Below the pieces are notes generated by a model, which did not search any database, was not told where the DNA came from, and saw nothing but the letters and a program-made list of their open reading frames with translations. The translations under genes were made by a program, and so were the position numbers. From Virgisporangium aliadipatigenens (lineage in GTDB: Bacteria > Actinomycetota > Actinomycetes > Mycobacteriales > Micromonosporaceae), in NCBI RefSeq assembly GCF_016863615.1, contig NZ_BOPF01000024.1:109022-173021 (forward strand): a stretch of DNA of 64,000 nucleotides, written 5' to 3'. This document shows positions 51,218 to 60,920 of this stretch, piece by piece. The stretch's first letter is position 1; each line of letters starts with the position of its first letter.

Positions 51218-51243
51218 TTTCAGGCCGCTACGCGAAAGTTGTA

Positions 51244-52155
51244 CTACTTGACGGCGCCGGCCGTCAGGCCCTGCTGGATGCTCCGCTGGAACAGGCCGTA
51301 CACCACGATCATCGGCAGCACCGACAGCGTCAGCGCGGCGAACAGCGCCGCCCAGTCCGCCTCGTACCCGGCGGCGGTGGAGATCTGCGCGATGCCCTGG
51401 GTCAGCACCCACTTCTGGTCCGCGCCCTGACCCTGCAACAGCGTCACCGGGAGGATGTACTGGTTCCACTGGCCGATGATGTTGAAGATCGTGATGCTGA
51501 TCAGACCCGGGCGGGCCATCGGCAGCATGATGCTGAAGAACAGCCGCGTGTGCGAGGCGCCGTCGATCATCGCCGCCTCGGCGACCGCGTTCGGCAGCGT
51601 CTTGAAGAACGCCGCCAGGAAGAAGACGGTGAACGGCAGCGAGTACGCGATGTACACCAGGATCAGCCCGAGGTACGTGTTGAGCAGCCCCATGTTCTGC
51701 AGCGTCAGGTACAGCGGCACCAGCGCCAGGAAAACCGGGAACGCCAGCCCCGACACGAACAGGTAATAGATGATCCGGTTGCCGAAGAACTGGTACCGCG
51801 CCAGCACATAGGCGGCCATCGAGCCCAGCAGCATGGTGCCGAACGTCGAGCACGTCACCACGAAGACGCTGTTGAGGAAGTAGCGCCCGATGTGCGCGTC
51901 GCTCCAGGCACGGCTGAACGCGCTGAAGCTCCACGAGTTCGGCAGCGCGAACGGGCTCTCGATGAAGATCTCGGTGTTGCTCTTGAACGCCGCCAACACC
52001 GTCCACAACAGCGGCCCGATGATCGCGATGGCCCAGACCGCCAGCCCGATGTGCGCCAGGAACTGGAACCCCTTCACCTCGGAACGGGTCTTCTCCTGCC
52101 GGTGCCGGTGCGGGGCGGTCGACGTCTTCGTGGGTTCGCTCACGGTCGTGCTCAC
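51244..52155 (-). CDS. ngcG: carbohydrate ABC transporter permease NgcG-like
   Basis: MalG-type inner-membrane permease of 303 residues with six helices. The EAA loop that docks the ATPase is present (AVAEAAMIDGASHTRLFFSI followed by MLPMARPG). The GTG start at 52155 overlaps the stop of ngcF by GTGA; GGAG lies 2 bp upstream. No ATPase gene is in the operon, as in known Ngc systems, which borrow the shared MsiK ATPase. With ngcE and ngcF it should import N-acetylglucosamine or N,N'-diacetylchitobiose. Confidence 0.85.
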   Translation of the reverse strand: MSTTVSEPTKTSTAPHRHRQEKTRSEVKGFQFLAHIGLAVWAIAIIGPLLWTVLAAFKSNTEIFIESPFALPNSWSFSAFSRAWSDAHIGRYFLNSVFVVTCSTFGTMLLGSMAAYVLARYQFFGNRIIYYLFVSGLAFPVFLALVPLYLTLQNMGLLNTYLGLILVYIAYSLPFTVFFLAAFFKTLPNAVAEAAMIDGASHTRLFFSIMLPMARPGLISITIFNIIGQWNQYILPVTLLQGQGADQKWVLTQGIAQISTAAGYEADWAALFAALTLSVLPMIVVYGLFQRSIQQGLTAGAVK

Positions 52156-53063
52156 AGCTCCACGGCCTCCCGTCGAGTGACCCGCAGGGTGAGGGCGGCA
52201 AAGGTCAGGGTCAGGAAGAACAGCACGACGCCCAGCGCGGACGCCTTGCCGAAGTAGGACTCGCGGAACGCCTGCTGGTAGATCTCCAGCCCGATGACGG
52301 TCGTCGCCCCGTCCGGCCCACCGTCGGCGACGGCGAGCACCTGCACGATGGCGAACGCGTCGAACGCCGCGATACCCAGGTACACCCACGCCACCTGGAT
52401 CGTGTCCCACAGCAGGGGCAGCGTCACCCGGAAGAAGAGCGTGACCTTGCCGGCCCCGTCGATGAGCGCCGCCTCGTAGATGTCACGCGGGATCGAGGCC
52501 ATCCCGGCGGAGAACAGCACGACGTAGAAGCCCACGCCCTGCCACACCAGCACCGCGATGATCGACCACAGGGCCAGGTCGGGATCGGCCATGAACAGCA
52601 CCGGTCCCAACCCCAAGCCGTTCAGCGCGCCGTTTATCAGCCCGCTGTCGATCGGTGCGAACACCCGACCGAAGATCACGCCGATGACCACGATGGCCAG
52701 CATCTGCGGGAAGAAGAACACCACCCGGTAGAACCCCGAGCCCCAGATGCCGGCCATCTGGCCCTGCTTGCTGCCGCCTCCCACGTTGAGCAGGAAGGCG
52801 AACACCAGCGCGATGAGGATGGTGACCAGCGGCATGACGAGGAGCAGAACCCCGTGGTGCCGGAGAGCCTTCCAGAAGCGCTCGTTGTCCAGCAGTCCCG
52901 CGAAGTTGTCCAGACCGACGAAGTTGTAGTTGGGGCTCAGGCCCCGCCAGTCGGTCATCGCCACATAGAACGCCTCCACGTACGGCAGCACGACGAAGGT
53001 GACGTAGAGAATCACCGGGGCCGCGAGAAAGCCGATGATGAAGGGGTACCTGCCGCGCCGCAT
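52152..53063 (-). CDS. ngcF: carbohydrate ABC transporter permease NgcF-like
   Basis: MalF-type permease of about 303 residues with six helices and an EAA loop (IYEAALIDGAGKVTLFFRVT followed by LPLLWDT). It is coupled to ngcG by an overlapping stop/start. ATG 53063 has AGGAG 8 bp upstream; a GTG two codons earlier (53069) is too close to that site. The long first periplasmic loop before helix 2 is small, as usual in sugar-type permeases without a maltose-like P2 insertion. Confidence 0.85.
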   Translation of the reverse strand: MRRGRYPFIIGFLAAPVILYVTFVVLPYVEAFYVAMTDWRGLSPNYNFVGLDNFAGLLDNERFWKALRHHGVLLLVMPLVTILIALVFAFLLNVGGGSKQGQMAGIWGSGFYRVVFFFPQMLAIVVIGVIFGRVFAPIDSGLINGALNGLGLGPVLFMADPDLALWSIIAVLVWQGVGFYVVLFSAGMASIPRDIYEAALIDGAGKVTLFFRVTLPLLWDTIQVAWVYLGIAAFDAFAIVQVLAVADGGPDGATTVIGLEIYQQAFRESYFGKASALGVVLFFLTLTFAALTLRVTRREAVEL

Positions 53064-53075
53064 GGTCACCGCTCC

Positions 53076-54521
53076 TCAGCGCTTGAACTTCTGAATCGAC
53101 GAGTCGTTCTTGACCGCGTCGGCGGCCTTCTGCATCCGCTCGCAGAACTTGTCCGCGGTGCCACCGCTGAACATCAGTTCGTTGGTGGCGGAACGGCACT
53201 CGTCGTCGAGCTTCTTGTACCAGTCGGCCCAGCGGTAGGAGAAGGCGTTCGCGCCGGCGGCCGTCGCGAGGGCGGCGCCGCTGGTGAAGCCGGGGGAGAT
53301 GGTCAGGCCGTCGGTGGCGCCCTTGACGACCGTCATCACCTTGGTCAGCTCGGTGAACTTCTTCGCGCCCTCCTTGGAGAGCATGTGCCGCAGGTACTCC
53401 TGCGCGCCGCGCGGGTTCTTGCCCTTGGACGCCGCGAAGTACATCTCGCCGGCGGCCGCGAAGATGGCGGTCGACGGGAGCTTGTCCGAACCGGTGACGC
53501 TCGGCAGCGGCATCACGGCGTACTGGAACGTCGAGGGCGTGTCCTTGGCCTGCTCGTTCTCCAGCCAGGAGCCGCTGGGGTAGAACGCCACCTTGCCCTG
53601 GTTCTGCTGCAGCTGGACCTCGGTGTGCTTCTGACCCAGGAACGCCTTGTCGGAGTACTTGGCGCCGATCCCGGCCCACGCCTCGGCGGCCTTCTTGACG
53701 GCGTCGTTGGTCCAGGCGCCGGCCTCGAGGTTGTCGATGTTCTTGAGCACGTCGGTGCCACCGATCTTGGCGGCGCTGGTCAGGATCACCAGGTACTGGT
53801 AGTACGCCGCGTTGGCACCCGCGTAGCCGAACGGCGTCATGCCGGCGGCCTTGATCTGGTCGCAGAGCGCGGTGAATTCGGCCCAGGTCTTCGGAACGGC
53901 CCAGCCCTTGCTCTTGAACAGCGCACCGTCGTACCAGAGCCCGTACACCGTGTAGGCGTAGTTGAGCACGTACGGCTTGCCGTTGAACGTGCCCTGCTCG
54001 ATCGCGCCGGGCAGCAGGGTGTCCTTGACCTTCTGACCCGCGATGTCCAGCGACGGCGCGTCGAAGAGGTCGGTCAGGTCGGAGGCCTGGCCGGCCTGCA
54101 CCAGCGCGCCCATGTCCATCAGCTTGGAGCCGGCGTTGTTGACCATGTCCGGCGGCGTGTTGCTGCTGAACCGCGGCTGGAGCTGGGTGGCGATCTCCTC
54201 GGTCTGCGAGAACTTCACCTCGGCCTTGGGGAACTTGGCCTTGTAGGACGGGATGTGCACGTCGGTGGCGTATTTGGTGCCGAGGCCGCCGTTGAAGATG
54301 ACGACCTCGAGCGGGGCGTCTTCCTTCACACCGAGCGGGTTGTCGGCCGACTTGGTGCCCTCGGCCTGGTCCTGGGTGTCGTCGCCGCCGCCGAGGCAGG
54401 CGCTGAGCAGGCCGGCCGACGGAACAGCGAGCAGGCCGGCGACCGTGGCGCGGCCGAGAAGCGTACGACGGGTCACCGCCGACGGAGCGTCCGTCGACGG
54501 GTTATCGGGGGTGCCGGACAT
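53076..54521 (-). CDS. ngcE: N-acetylglucosamine/chitobiose-binding lipoprotein NgcE-like
   Basis: Extracellular sugar-binding lipoprotein of 481 residues. A twin-arginine-like start (VTRRTLLGRATVAG) is followed by lipobox LLSAC. From my knowledge of Streptomyces NgcE, the segments NPLGVKEDAPLEVVIF, TKYATDVHIPSYKAKFPKAE, VLNYAYTVYGLWYDGALFK and AADAVKNDSSIQKFKR match the family closely. It binds N-acetylglucosamine or chitin disaccharide and delivers it to NgcF/NgcG. ATG 54521 has GAGGAGAA 10 bp upstream. It lies 40 bp after the RpiR regulator gene, within one operon. Confidence 0.86.
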   Translation of the reverse strand: MSGTPDNPSTDAPSAVTRRTLLGRATVAGLLAVPSAGLLSACLGGGDDTQDQAEGTKSADNPLGVKEDAPLEVVIFNGGLGTKYATDVHIPSYKAKFPKAEVKFSQTEEIATQLQPRFSSNTPPDMVNNAGSKLMDMGALVQAGQASDLTDLFDAPSLDIAGQKVKDTLLPGAIEQGTFNGKPYVLNYAYTVYGLWYDGALFKSKGWAVPKTWAEFTALCDQIKAAGMTPFGYAGANAAYYQYLVILTSAAKIGGTDVLKNIDNLEAGAWTNDAVKKAAEAWAGIGAKYSDKAFLGQKHTEVQLQQNQGKVAFYPSGSWLENEQAKDTPSTFQYAVMPLPSVTGSDKLPSTAIFAAAGEMYFAASKGKNPRGAQEYLRHMLSKEGAKKFTELTKVMTVVKGATDGLTISPGFTSGAALATAAGANAFSYRWADWYKKLDDECRSATNELMFSGGTADKFCERMQKAADAVKNDSSIQKFKR

Positions 54522-54561
54522 GGTGATGGTTCTCCTCGTGAGTCTCGCGCCGAATAGCCGG

Positions 54562-55584
54562 TTACTGCTGTCTGGCCTCGCGCGCCGCCTTGTGGCCGGC
54601 CACGGCCTGGGCGGTGCGCTGGAACGCCGCGTGTGCGCGATCGTGCGTGCGCTGAGCGACCGCGATGTAGAGCAGGTCCAGCACCACCAGTTGCGGGTGC
54701 CGGGCCGAGAGTGCGTCCGGCCGGAACGTCGTGGCCTGGGACGCGGTTTGCAGGATGATGTCGGCCACCTCGGCGATGGGCGAACGGGGGAAGCTGGTGA
54801 GTGCCACCGTGGTCGCCCCGTGGCTGCCCGCCTCGGCGAGGAGCTCGATCGTTTCCCGGGTCTGCCCGCTGTGCGAGATGCCCAGCGCGACGTCGCCCTT
54901 GCGCAGCAGCGCGGCACTGGCGAGTCCGTTGTGGACGTCGATCCAGGACCACGCCGCCACACCGATCCGGTGCAGGCTGAACTGCAACTCGCCGCCGACC
55001 AGCGCGCTGCCGCTGATCCCGTAGATGTCGACCCGGGACGAGCCGGCGATGGCGTCGGCCGCCCGCTCCACCTCGCTCAGGTCGAGCAGGGCGGCGGTGT
55101 CGTTCATGGCCTGCGTGTCGGCCGCCATGATCTGGCCGAGCACCCGGGGCAGCGGGTCGGTCGGCTGGATCTCCCGACCGATGTCGTACGTCCAACCCGC
55201 GGCGCGGGCGGCCCGCCCGGTCTCGGCCGCGATGGCCAGGCGCAGCTCCGAGTAGCCCTCGAAATCCATCGCCCGGCAGAACCGGGTAATGGTGGCAGGA
55301 GAGGTACCACTGCCCTCGGCGAGTTCGACGATGGTGGCCCGCGCCGCCGCCGCCGGATCGCTGAGGACGTGCTCGGCGACCCGCTGCAGCGCCCCGGTGA
55401 ACTCCGGGAGCCTGGCCCGCACCCGGGCCAGCACGCTGTCGGGCGCCTGATACTGCGTCGCGGTGTCCAGGGCCGGACCGTTCGGCCCGCTGGCGAGGCC
55501 GTCCGCGCTCACACGGCCGTCGACCGGGCGGCCGTCTGACACGGCCGTACCGGCGAGTGCCGCGTTTCTGTCGCGCTCGACCAT
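54562..55584 (-). CDS. RpiR/MurR-family regulator (HTH_6 + SIS)
   Basis: Sugar-phosphate-responsive regulator of 340 residues. The N-terminal HTH (about 50-125) has VADxVL-like RVAEHVLSDPAAAARATIVE and GTSPATITRFCRAMDFEGYS. The C-terminal SIS domain (about 180-310) has IYGISGSALVGGELQFSLHR and GISHSGQTRETIELLAEAGS, with the phospho-sugar Ser loops intact. It is the first gene of the ngc operon, so it probably senses an amino-sugar phosphate and controls its own operon. The first about 45 residues are unusual and may be disordered. The start is ATG 55584; the putative operator lies 75 bp upstream. Confidence 0.9.
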   Translation of the reverse strand: MVERDRNAALAGTAVSDGRPVDGRVSADGLASGPNGPALDTATQYQAPDSVLARVRARLPEFTGALQRVAEHVLSDPAAAARATIVELAEGSGTSPATITRFCRAMDFEGYSELRLAIAAETGRAARAAGWTYDIGREIQPTDPLPRVLGQIMAADTQAMNDTAALLDLSEVERAADAIAGSSRVDIYGISGSALVGGELQFSLHRIGVAAWSWIDVHNGLASAALLRKGDVALGISHSGQTRETIELLAEAGSHGATTVALTSFPRSPIAEVADIILQTASQATTFRPDALSARHPQLVVLDLLYIAVAQRTHDRAHAAFQRTAQAVAGHKAAREARQQ

Positions 55585-55658
55585 CGATCTCCCTATCCCG
55601 CGTCGACCGCTCCGGGCCGCCCGCGAAAGCTCGTGGGCCGGAGTGGTCGGAGAAGTTG

Positions 55659-55692
55659 GTAAAATTTCTTACTGACACCCGACCCTTGTCAA
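55659..55692 (-). promoter_or_regulatory. rpiR-ngc promoter with operator-like GTAAGAAATTTTAC over the -10
   Basis: On the minus strand TTGACA (55692-55687) is followed by the partial palindrome GTAAGAAATTTTAC (55672-55659), which covers the expected -10. This is a strikingly AT-rich block in GC-rich DNA. RpiR-family regulators bind palindromes of this kind; it is the likely autoregulatory site. Confidence 0.6.
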
Positions 55693-55863
55693 GCGTCTGG
55701 GCGAAATTTTCATGCCACCTGTGATCGGACGGCACGCTGGATAACGGCCGGATAAAGGTGAACGATCACAACGGAGCGGTTACCGAAACATGGCTGACAC
55801 CTGGGAGGGCTCCCAGGATGGTGAAAATTCTGCCCAGCGAGCGCTCTCTCGGCGGTCGACCCG

Positions 55864-56415
55864 TCAGGAGGGCCAGGCGTTCGTTACATAGGCGCGCACG
55901 AGGGCGGCGTGCGACAGGGGAGTGCGCTCGTCGGTGACGTCGCCGTTGGTCGTGTAGTCGAGCAGCACGACGGTCCGCCGCGCGGCCGTCTCGCGCAGCT
56001 CGCGCACCAGATCGGTCGCGCGGTGCTCCAGCATCCAGTGGTAGGCCGGCAGGTAGATCAGCCGGCGCGCCTCGACGTAGGGGAGCAACGCGTCGCCGTC
56101 GAGGCCGGCGCGGTGGCCGCGGACCGGACCGTTGGCCCGGACGGTGCGCTTGAGCCCGCGCATGGTGCCGACGGTCAGCTTCGTCGGGTCGACGTCGGCG
56201 CCCTCGAACACCTTCAGCGCCTGCCAGATGCCCTCGACGGAGCGGCCGGTCCGGCCGGGCGACAGCGGCACCGGGATCCCGCCGTGCGGGTAGAACGGAC
56301 TCAGCCGCACCCAGGGCTCCGGTCCCCGGGAGGTCACGTCCAGAATGGCCGCGCCGGGATGGGACGCCTCGACCGAGGTCGATGAACGGCGCCGACTCAC
56401 CACCACGATCGTCAT
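55864..56415 (-). CDS. conserved hypothetical protein (DUF6939-like)
   Basis: Protein of 183 residues with no signal peptide or transmembrane helix. It starts MTIVVVSRRRSSTSVEASHP and contains VRLSPFYPHGGIPVPLSPGR, VEARRLIYLPAYHWMLEH and VVLLDYTTNGDVTDERTPLS. The pattern suggests an alpha/beta fold and matches a family of uncharacterised Streptomyces proteins, which I recall as DUF6939. ATG 56415 with AAGGTG upstream is preferred over earlier starts, which lack conserved character. A perfect-armed palindrome (56490-56503) lies 75 bp upstream. Confidence 0.7.
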   Translation of the reverse strand: MTIVVVSRRRSSTSVEASHPGAAILDVTSRGPEPWVRLSPFYPHGGIPVPLSPGRTGRSVEGIWQALKVFEGADVDPTKLTVGTMRGLKRTVRANGPVRGHRAGLDGDALLPYVEARRLIYLPAYHWMLEHRATDLVRELRETAARRTVVLLDYTTNGDVTDERTPLSHAALVRAYVTNAWPS

Positions 56416-56489
56416 ACCCGGCACCTTTGCAGGTGGGTACGACAGTTCCACCTCGGTAACGTTCGTGGCGTTCGGTGTTGATAAACCGG

Positions 56490-56503
56490 CAACACTGGTG
56501 TTG
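56490..56503. promoter_or_regulatory. palindrome CAACAC-TG-GTGTTG
   Basis: Six-base arms, perfect, upstream of the DUF6939-like gene, within a GTGTTG-rich stretch (further GGTGTT at 56475 and 56507). Candidate operator; binding protein unknown. Confidence 0.4.
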
Positions 56504-56755
56504 GTTGGTGTTCGGGTCTGGTGCTTTACGGGCAATCTCGCGAGGTGTCCGGCCCGCCGGAGTCTTTACCGGGAAGGCCTGCAAGATCAATGTTCTCGTT
56601 CACATTGGCGGTTCGTACGCGGAGCCTCCATGCCGTCACCCACGGTGTGGGGCGCGCGCTGCCGCCGTGGAAGTCTGTGCGTTGGTCCCGGCCCTTGTCG
56701 GGATTGCCCGGATACATTGCGTCCGATTCGCTGTGTTGCAACTCACGCATGCGCG

Positions 56756-56784
56756 TTGACAGAGACTATGTTAGCGATAACACT
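56756..56784 (+). promoter_or_regulatory. promoter with LacI/GalR-type operator TGTTAGCGATAACA
   Basis: TTGACA (56756-56761) and an AT-rich -10 (around 56778-56784) enclose the palindrome TGTTAGCGATAACA (56769-56782). The form TGTTAGCGCTAACA is a well-known LacI-family site in actinobacterial sugar operons. The operator sits between -35 and -10, so binding would block transcription of chvE-mmsAB. The start codon is about 160 bp downstream. Confidence 0.7.
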
Positions 56785-56943
56785 GCCGGTCAGGACGTCT
56801 CCTCCGCCCAGTAGGGTGCGTCCGGAACAGCCCACCCACCACCCCGTCGCACGGCCTCACCGACCGGCGTCGCCATACAACCCCCACATCCCACCCCGGT
56901 CGTCGCCACGCCCGGGTTTACCGCCCCCTGAAGGAGATTTCGC

Positions 56944-58059
56944 ATGAGACTCGGACGGTTCGCGTCGGCGGTCACCGCCCTCGTGCTTGCCGGGGCCATG
57001 ACGGCCTGTGGGTCCAGTGAGAAGGACGCCGACAAAGCCGCTTCCGGCGGCAACCTGGTCGGCGTGACCATGCCGACCAAGTCGTCGGAACGCTGGATCA
57101 GTGACGGCAACAACCTGAAGACGCAGTTGGAGAAGCTCGGCTACACCGTCGACCTGCAGTACGCGGAGAACGACATCCCGACCCAGGTCAACCAGATCGA
57201 GAACCAGATCACCAAGGGTGCCAAGCTCCTGATCATCGCCTCGATCGACGGCACCGCGATCACCACCCAGCTCCAGGAAGCGGCGAAGAAGAAGATTCCG
57301 GTCATCGCCTACGACCGGCTGATTCGCAACAGCCCCAACGTCGACTACTACGCCACCTTCGACAACTTCAAGGTCGGTGTGCAGCAGGCCACCTCGCTGC
57401 TGACCGGACTGAAGGTGAAGAACGCCGACGGCTCCGAGGGTTCGGCCACCGGGCCGTTCAACGTCGAGCTCTTCGCCGGCTCGCCGGACGACAACAACGC
57501 CACCTTCTTCTTCAACGGCGCGATGTCGGTCCTGCAGCCCTACATCGACAAGGGCACCCTCAAGGTCGCCAGCGGCCAGAAGGACTTCAAGACGGTCGCC
57601 ATCCTCCGTTGGGACCCCGCCACCGCGCAGAAGCGCATGGAGGACATCCTGACGAAGACCTACCAGGGCGGCACCAAGGTCCAGGGTGTGCTCTCGCCCT
57701 ACGACGGCATCTCGATCGGCATCCTGTCGGCGCTGAAGTCCGCCGGTTACGGCACCGCCGGCCAGCCCTACCCGATCGTCACCGGCCAGGACGCCGAGCT
57801 GGCCTCGGTCAAGTCCATCCTGAAGGACGAGCAGTACTCGACGATCTTCAAGGACACCCGTGAGCTGGCCAAGTCGACCGTCACGATGGCCGACTCCGTG
57901 CTGAAGGGCAACAAGCCCGAGGTCAACAACACCAAGGACTACGACAACGGCAACAAGGTCGTCCCGTCGTTCCTGCTCCAGCCGGTCATCGTCGACAAGA
58001 CCAACTACCAGAAGATTCTTGTCGAGAGCGGCTTCTACCAGCAGTCCCAGCTGGGCTGA
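56944..58059 (+). CDS. chvE: ChvE-like multiple-monosaccharide-binding lipoprotein
   Basis: Periplasmic-binding-protein-type lipoprotein of 371 residues with lipobox MTAC (Cys20). It shows the ChvE pattern: [60 protein letters not shown] and [14 protein letters not shown]. ChvE proteins bind glucose, galactose, arabinose, xylose and similar aldoses. AAGGAG is 7 bp before the ATG. It is followed by the ATPase and permease genes; a hairpin between chvE and mmsA probably keeps the binding protein more abundant. Confidence 0.92.
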   Translation: MRLGRFASAVTALVLAGAMTACGSSEKDADKAASGGNLVGVTMPTKSSERWISDGNNLKTQLEKLGYTVDLQYAENDIPTQVNQIENQITKGAKLLIIASIDGTAITTQLQEAAKKKIPVIAYDRLIRNSPNVDYYATFDNFKVGVQQATSLLTGLKVKNADGSEGSATGPFNVELFAGSPDDNNATFFFNGAMSVLQPYIDKGTLKVASGQKDFKTVAILRWDPATAQKRMEDILTKTYQGGTKVQGVLSPYDGISIGILSALKSAGYGTAGQPYPIVTGQDAELASVKSILKDEQYSTIFKDTRELAKSTVTMADSVLKGNKPEVNNTKDYDNGNKVVPSFLLQPVIVDKTNYQKILVESGFYQQSQLG

Positions 58060-58073
58060 CCGGAAGCGCGAGA

Positions 58074-58102
58074 GCCCGGCCGTCCTACGAGGGCGGCCGG
58101 GC
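58074..58102 (+). terminator. intra-operon hairpin after chvE
   Basis: A 9-bp perfect stem, GCCCGGCCG (58074-58082) and CGGCCGGGC (58094-58102). Lies between chvE and mmsA. Partial terminator or 3'-end stabiliser, as often found behind binding-protein genes. Confidence 0.6.
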
Positions 58103-58121
58103 CTCAGCGATGGGAGAACAC

Positions 58122-59651
58122 ATGACCGACGACATATTGCGCATGCGCGGCATCACGATGGAGTTCCCCGGCGTCAAGGCCCTGTCGGACGTCAACCTGA
58201 CGGTCCGGCGCGGGGAGATCCACGCGATCTGCGGGGAGAACGGCGCCGGCAAGTCCACGCTGATGAAGGTGCTCTCGGGCGTCTACCCGCACGGCACCTA
58301 CAGCGGTGAGATCGAGGTCGACGGCGAGCCGGGGCACTTCTCCGGCATCCGCGACTCGGAGCACCGGGGCATCGTCATCATCCATCAGGAGCTGGCGCTG
58401 TGTGCGCAGCTCTCGATCGCCGAGAACATTTTCCTCGGCAACGAGCGGGCCACCCGCGGGATGATCGACTGGAACAAGACCAACCACGACGCGGACAACC
58501 TGCTCAAGCGCGTGGGCCTGCGGGAGAAGGCGACGACGACGGTCGCCGACATCGGGGTCGGCAAGCAGCAGCTCGTGGAGATCGCCAAGGCGCTGTCCAA
58601 GAGCGTTCGGCTGCTGATCCTCGACGAGCCGACCGCCGCGCTCAACGACCGGGACTCCGAGCACCTGCTCGACCTGCTGCGCGGGCTGCGGGACGAGGGC
58701 ATCACCTGCGTGATCATCTCGCACAAGCTCAACGAGGTGATCTCGATCGCCGACCGGATCAGCATCCTGCGCGACGGCAAGATGATCCGCACGCTCGACC
58801 CGGCGAACGACGAGATCACCGAGGACGTCATCATCGCCGGCATGGTCGGCCGCGACCTGGAGCACCGGTTCCCGCCGCACGAGCCGAAGATCGGCGAGGA
58901 GGTGCTGCGCATCGAGAACTGGACGGTGCACAGCCCCATCCAGCCCGACCGGGCGGTCGTGTCCAACGCCAGCCTGACGCTGCGCGCCGGCGAGATCGTG
59001 GGCCTGGCGGGGCTCATGGGAGCCGGCCGTACCGAGCTGGCGATGAGCGTCTTCGGGCGTTCCTACGGGGTGGGCATCTCCGGGCAGGTCTACAAGAACG
59101 GCAAGGAGATCCGGACGCGCACGGTGCAGGAGGCGATCAGGCACGGCATCGCCTACGCGACCGAGGACCGCAAGCGCTACGGCCTCAACCTCATCGACGA
59201 CATCAAGCGCAACGTGTCGGCGGCGGCGTTGACCAAACTCGCGAGTCGCGGCTTCGTCAACGACAACGAGGAGAACAAGGTCGCCGAGAGCTACCGCAAG
59301 AGCATGAACATCAAGGCGCCCACGGTCGCCTCGATCACCGGCAAGCTCAGCGGTGGCAACCAGCAGAAGGTCGTGCTGGCCAAGTGGATCTTCACGGATC
59401 CGGATGTGCTCATTCTCGACGAGCCGACCCGGGGCATCGACGTCGGCGCGAAGTACGAGATCTACACGATCATCAACCAGCTCGCCGACCAGGGAAAGGC
59501 GGTGCTGGTTATCTCGTCCGAACTCCCCGAACTGCTGGGCCTGTGCGACCGTATCTATGCGCTGTCCGCCGGTCGGATCACCGGTGAGGTGCCGCGCGAA
59601 GAGGCTACGCAGGAGCGGTTGATGCAGTTCATGACCAAGGGACAGGGATAG
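58122..59651 (+). CDS. mmsA: multiple-monosaccharide ABC transporter ATPase (MmsA/GguA)
   Basis: Tandem sugar ATPase of 509 residues. The first half has Walker [18 protein letters not shown], signature [14 protein letters not shown] and Walker [14 protein letters not shown]. The second half has a degenerate Walker A (GLMGAGRTE), signature [14 protein letters not shown] and [15 protein letters not shown]. This is the normal state for the RbsA/MglA group. ATG 58122 has GGGAG about 6 bp upstream; an ATG 12 bp earlier is less likely. It lies 2 bp before mmsB. Confidence 0.92.
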   Translation: MTDDILRMRGITMEFPGVKALSDVNLTVRRGEIHAICGENGAGKSTLMKVLSGVYPHGTYSGEIEVDGEPGHFSGIRDSEHRGIVIIHQELALCAQLSIAENIFLGNERATRGMIDWNKTNHDADNLLKRVGLREKATTTVADIGVGKQQLVEIAKALSKSVRLLILDEPTAALNDRDSEHLLDLLRGLRDEGITCVIISHKLNEVISIADRISILRDGKMIRTLDPANDEITEDVIIAGMVGRDLEHRFPPHEPKIGEEVLRIENWTVHSPIQPDRAVVSNASLTLRAGEIVGLAGLMGAGRTELAMSVFGRSYGVGISGQVYKNGKEIRTRTVQEAIRHGIAYATEDRKRYGLNLIDDIKRNVSAAALTKLASRGFVNDNEENKVAESYRKSMNIKAPTVASITGKLSGGNQQKVVLAKWIFTDPDVLILDEPTRGIDVGAKYEIYTIINQLADQGKAVLVISSELPELLGLCDRIYALSAGRITGEVPREEATQERLMQFMTKGQG

Positions 59652-59653
59652 GT

Positions 59654-60913
59654 ATGGCCGCGCCGACAAACTCCGACGTCGCGCTGAGCGAACAGCTGCC
59701 GGGCGCGGGGGGCGGCCCCGTCACACCGAAGCGGGGCATGCCGAAGATCAACCTTCGGGCGAGCGGTATCTACATCGCGTTCGCGCTGATCGTGGTGCTC
59801 TTCGCCATCACCACCGACGGTGCGCTGCTCCAGCCGCAGAACATCTCCAACGTCATCATCCAGAACTCGTACATTTTGATCCTCGCGATCGGGATGATCC
59901 TGATCATCATCGCGGGGCACATCGACCTGTCGGTCGGCTCCGTGGTGGCGGCCACCGGCGCGATCGCGGCGGTGCTGATGGTCGACCACGGCTGGTCCTG
60001 GCCGCTCGCCATCCTCGCCACGCTGGTCGTCGGCGGGATCATCGGCGCCTGGCACGGGTACTGGGTCGCGTACTTCGGCATCCCGGCGTTCATCGTGACG
60101 CTCGCGGGCATGCTGCTCTTCCGGGCCATCACGATGACGATCCTGGGCAACCAGGGTGTCGGGCCGTTCCCGGAGGAGGTGCGGACGCTCGCCAACGGGT
60201 TCACCGAGGGGTACCTGGGCAACGTGGGCCTCGGGCCGCTGGGCGGTGCCGACCTGTTCAGCATCATCGTGGGTGGACTCGTCGTGATCGGCTGGGCGGT
60301 CACGCAGTGGCGGGCGCGCGTGGGCCGGCTGGGCTACGGGCAGCAGGTCGAGCCGATGTGGCTGTTCCTGACGAAGATCGTCATCGCGGGTGCCGTGGTG
60401 ATGGGCCTGATCATCCAGCTCGCGCGGTTCAAGAACCTGCCGTGGGTGCTGGTGCTGCTGGCCGTGCTGGTGCTCGCGTACTCGGTGATGACCTCGAAGG
60501 CCACGTTCGGTCGCCACATCTACGCCGTCGGTGGCAACCTGCAGGCCGCGACGCTCTCCGGCGTGAAGGTCAAGTCGGTCGTGTTCTGGCTGTTCGTGAA
60601 CATGGGTGTGCTGTCGGCCGTCGCCGGCATCATCCTCGCCGGCCGGCTCAACCTGGCCGGCCCGACGGCGGGTAACGCGTTCGAACTCGACGCGATCGCG
60701 GCGGCGTTCATCGGCGGTGCCGCGGTGCAGGGCGGTGTCGGCAAGGTGATCGGTGCGATCACCGGGGGCCTGATCATGGGCGTCATCAACAACGGCATGT
60801 CCCTGGCGGGTGAGCCGCCGGAGCGGACGATGCTCGTCAAAGGCGCCGTCCTTCTCATCGCGGTCGCTTTCGACGTCTGGACGAAGCGCCGCGCCGGGGT
60901 GGCCGGCCGGTAA
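59654..60913 (+). CDS. mmsB: multiple-monosaccharide ABC transporter permease (MmsB/GguB)
   Basis: Permease of 419 residues with about ten helices. It has the family motifs GHIDLSVGSVVAATGAIAAV, VTLAGMLLFRAITMT and AFIGGAAVQGGVGKVIGAIT. The group is larger than ordinary RbsC permeases, with an insertion around 190-290, as in GguB. It begins 2 bp after mmsA and ends before a strong terminator. Together with ChvE and MmsA it completes a monosaccharide importer. Confidence 0.92.
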   Translation: MAAPTNSDVALSEQLPGAGGGPVTPKRGMPKINLRASGIYIAFALIVVLFAITTDGALLQPQNISNVIIQNSYILILAIGMILIIIAGHIDLSVGSVVAATGAIAAVLMVDHGWSWPLAILATLVVGGIIGAWHGYWVAYFGIPAFIVTLAGMLLFRAITMTILGNQGVGPFPEEVRTLANGFTEGYLGNVGLGPLGGADLFSIIVGGLVVIGWAVTQWRARVGRLGYGQQVEPMWLFLTKIVIAGAVVMGLIIQLARFKNLPWVLVLLAVLVLAYSVMTSKATFGRHIYAVGGNLQAATLSGVKVKSVVFWLFVNMGVLSAVAGIILAGRLNLAGPTAGNAFELDAIAAAFIGGAAVQGGVGKVIGAITGGLIMGVINNGMSLAGEPPERTMLVKGAVLLIAVAFDVWTKRRAGVAGR

Positions 60914-60920
60914 GGGGTGA

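Larger units (their letters stand above)
56416..56943. other. 528-bp divergent regulatory region, no gene
   Basis: The longest non-coding stretch in the window, lower in GC than its surroundings. It contains the palindrome at 56490-56503 and the promoter/operator at 56756-56784, then a C-rich untranslated stretch before chvE. Short open frames here look random. Confidence 0.7.

Noticed and set aside
56475..56814. Two short plus-strand frames in the chvE upstream region
   Set aside because: No ribosome-binding site, no conserved-looking protein, and they overlap the promoter/operator.
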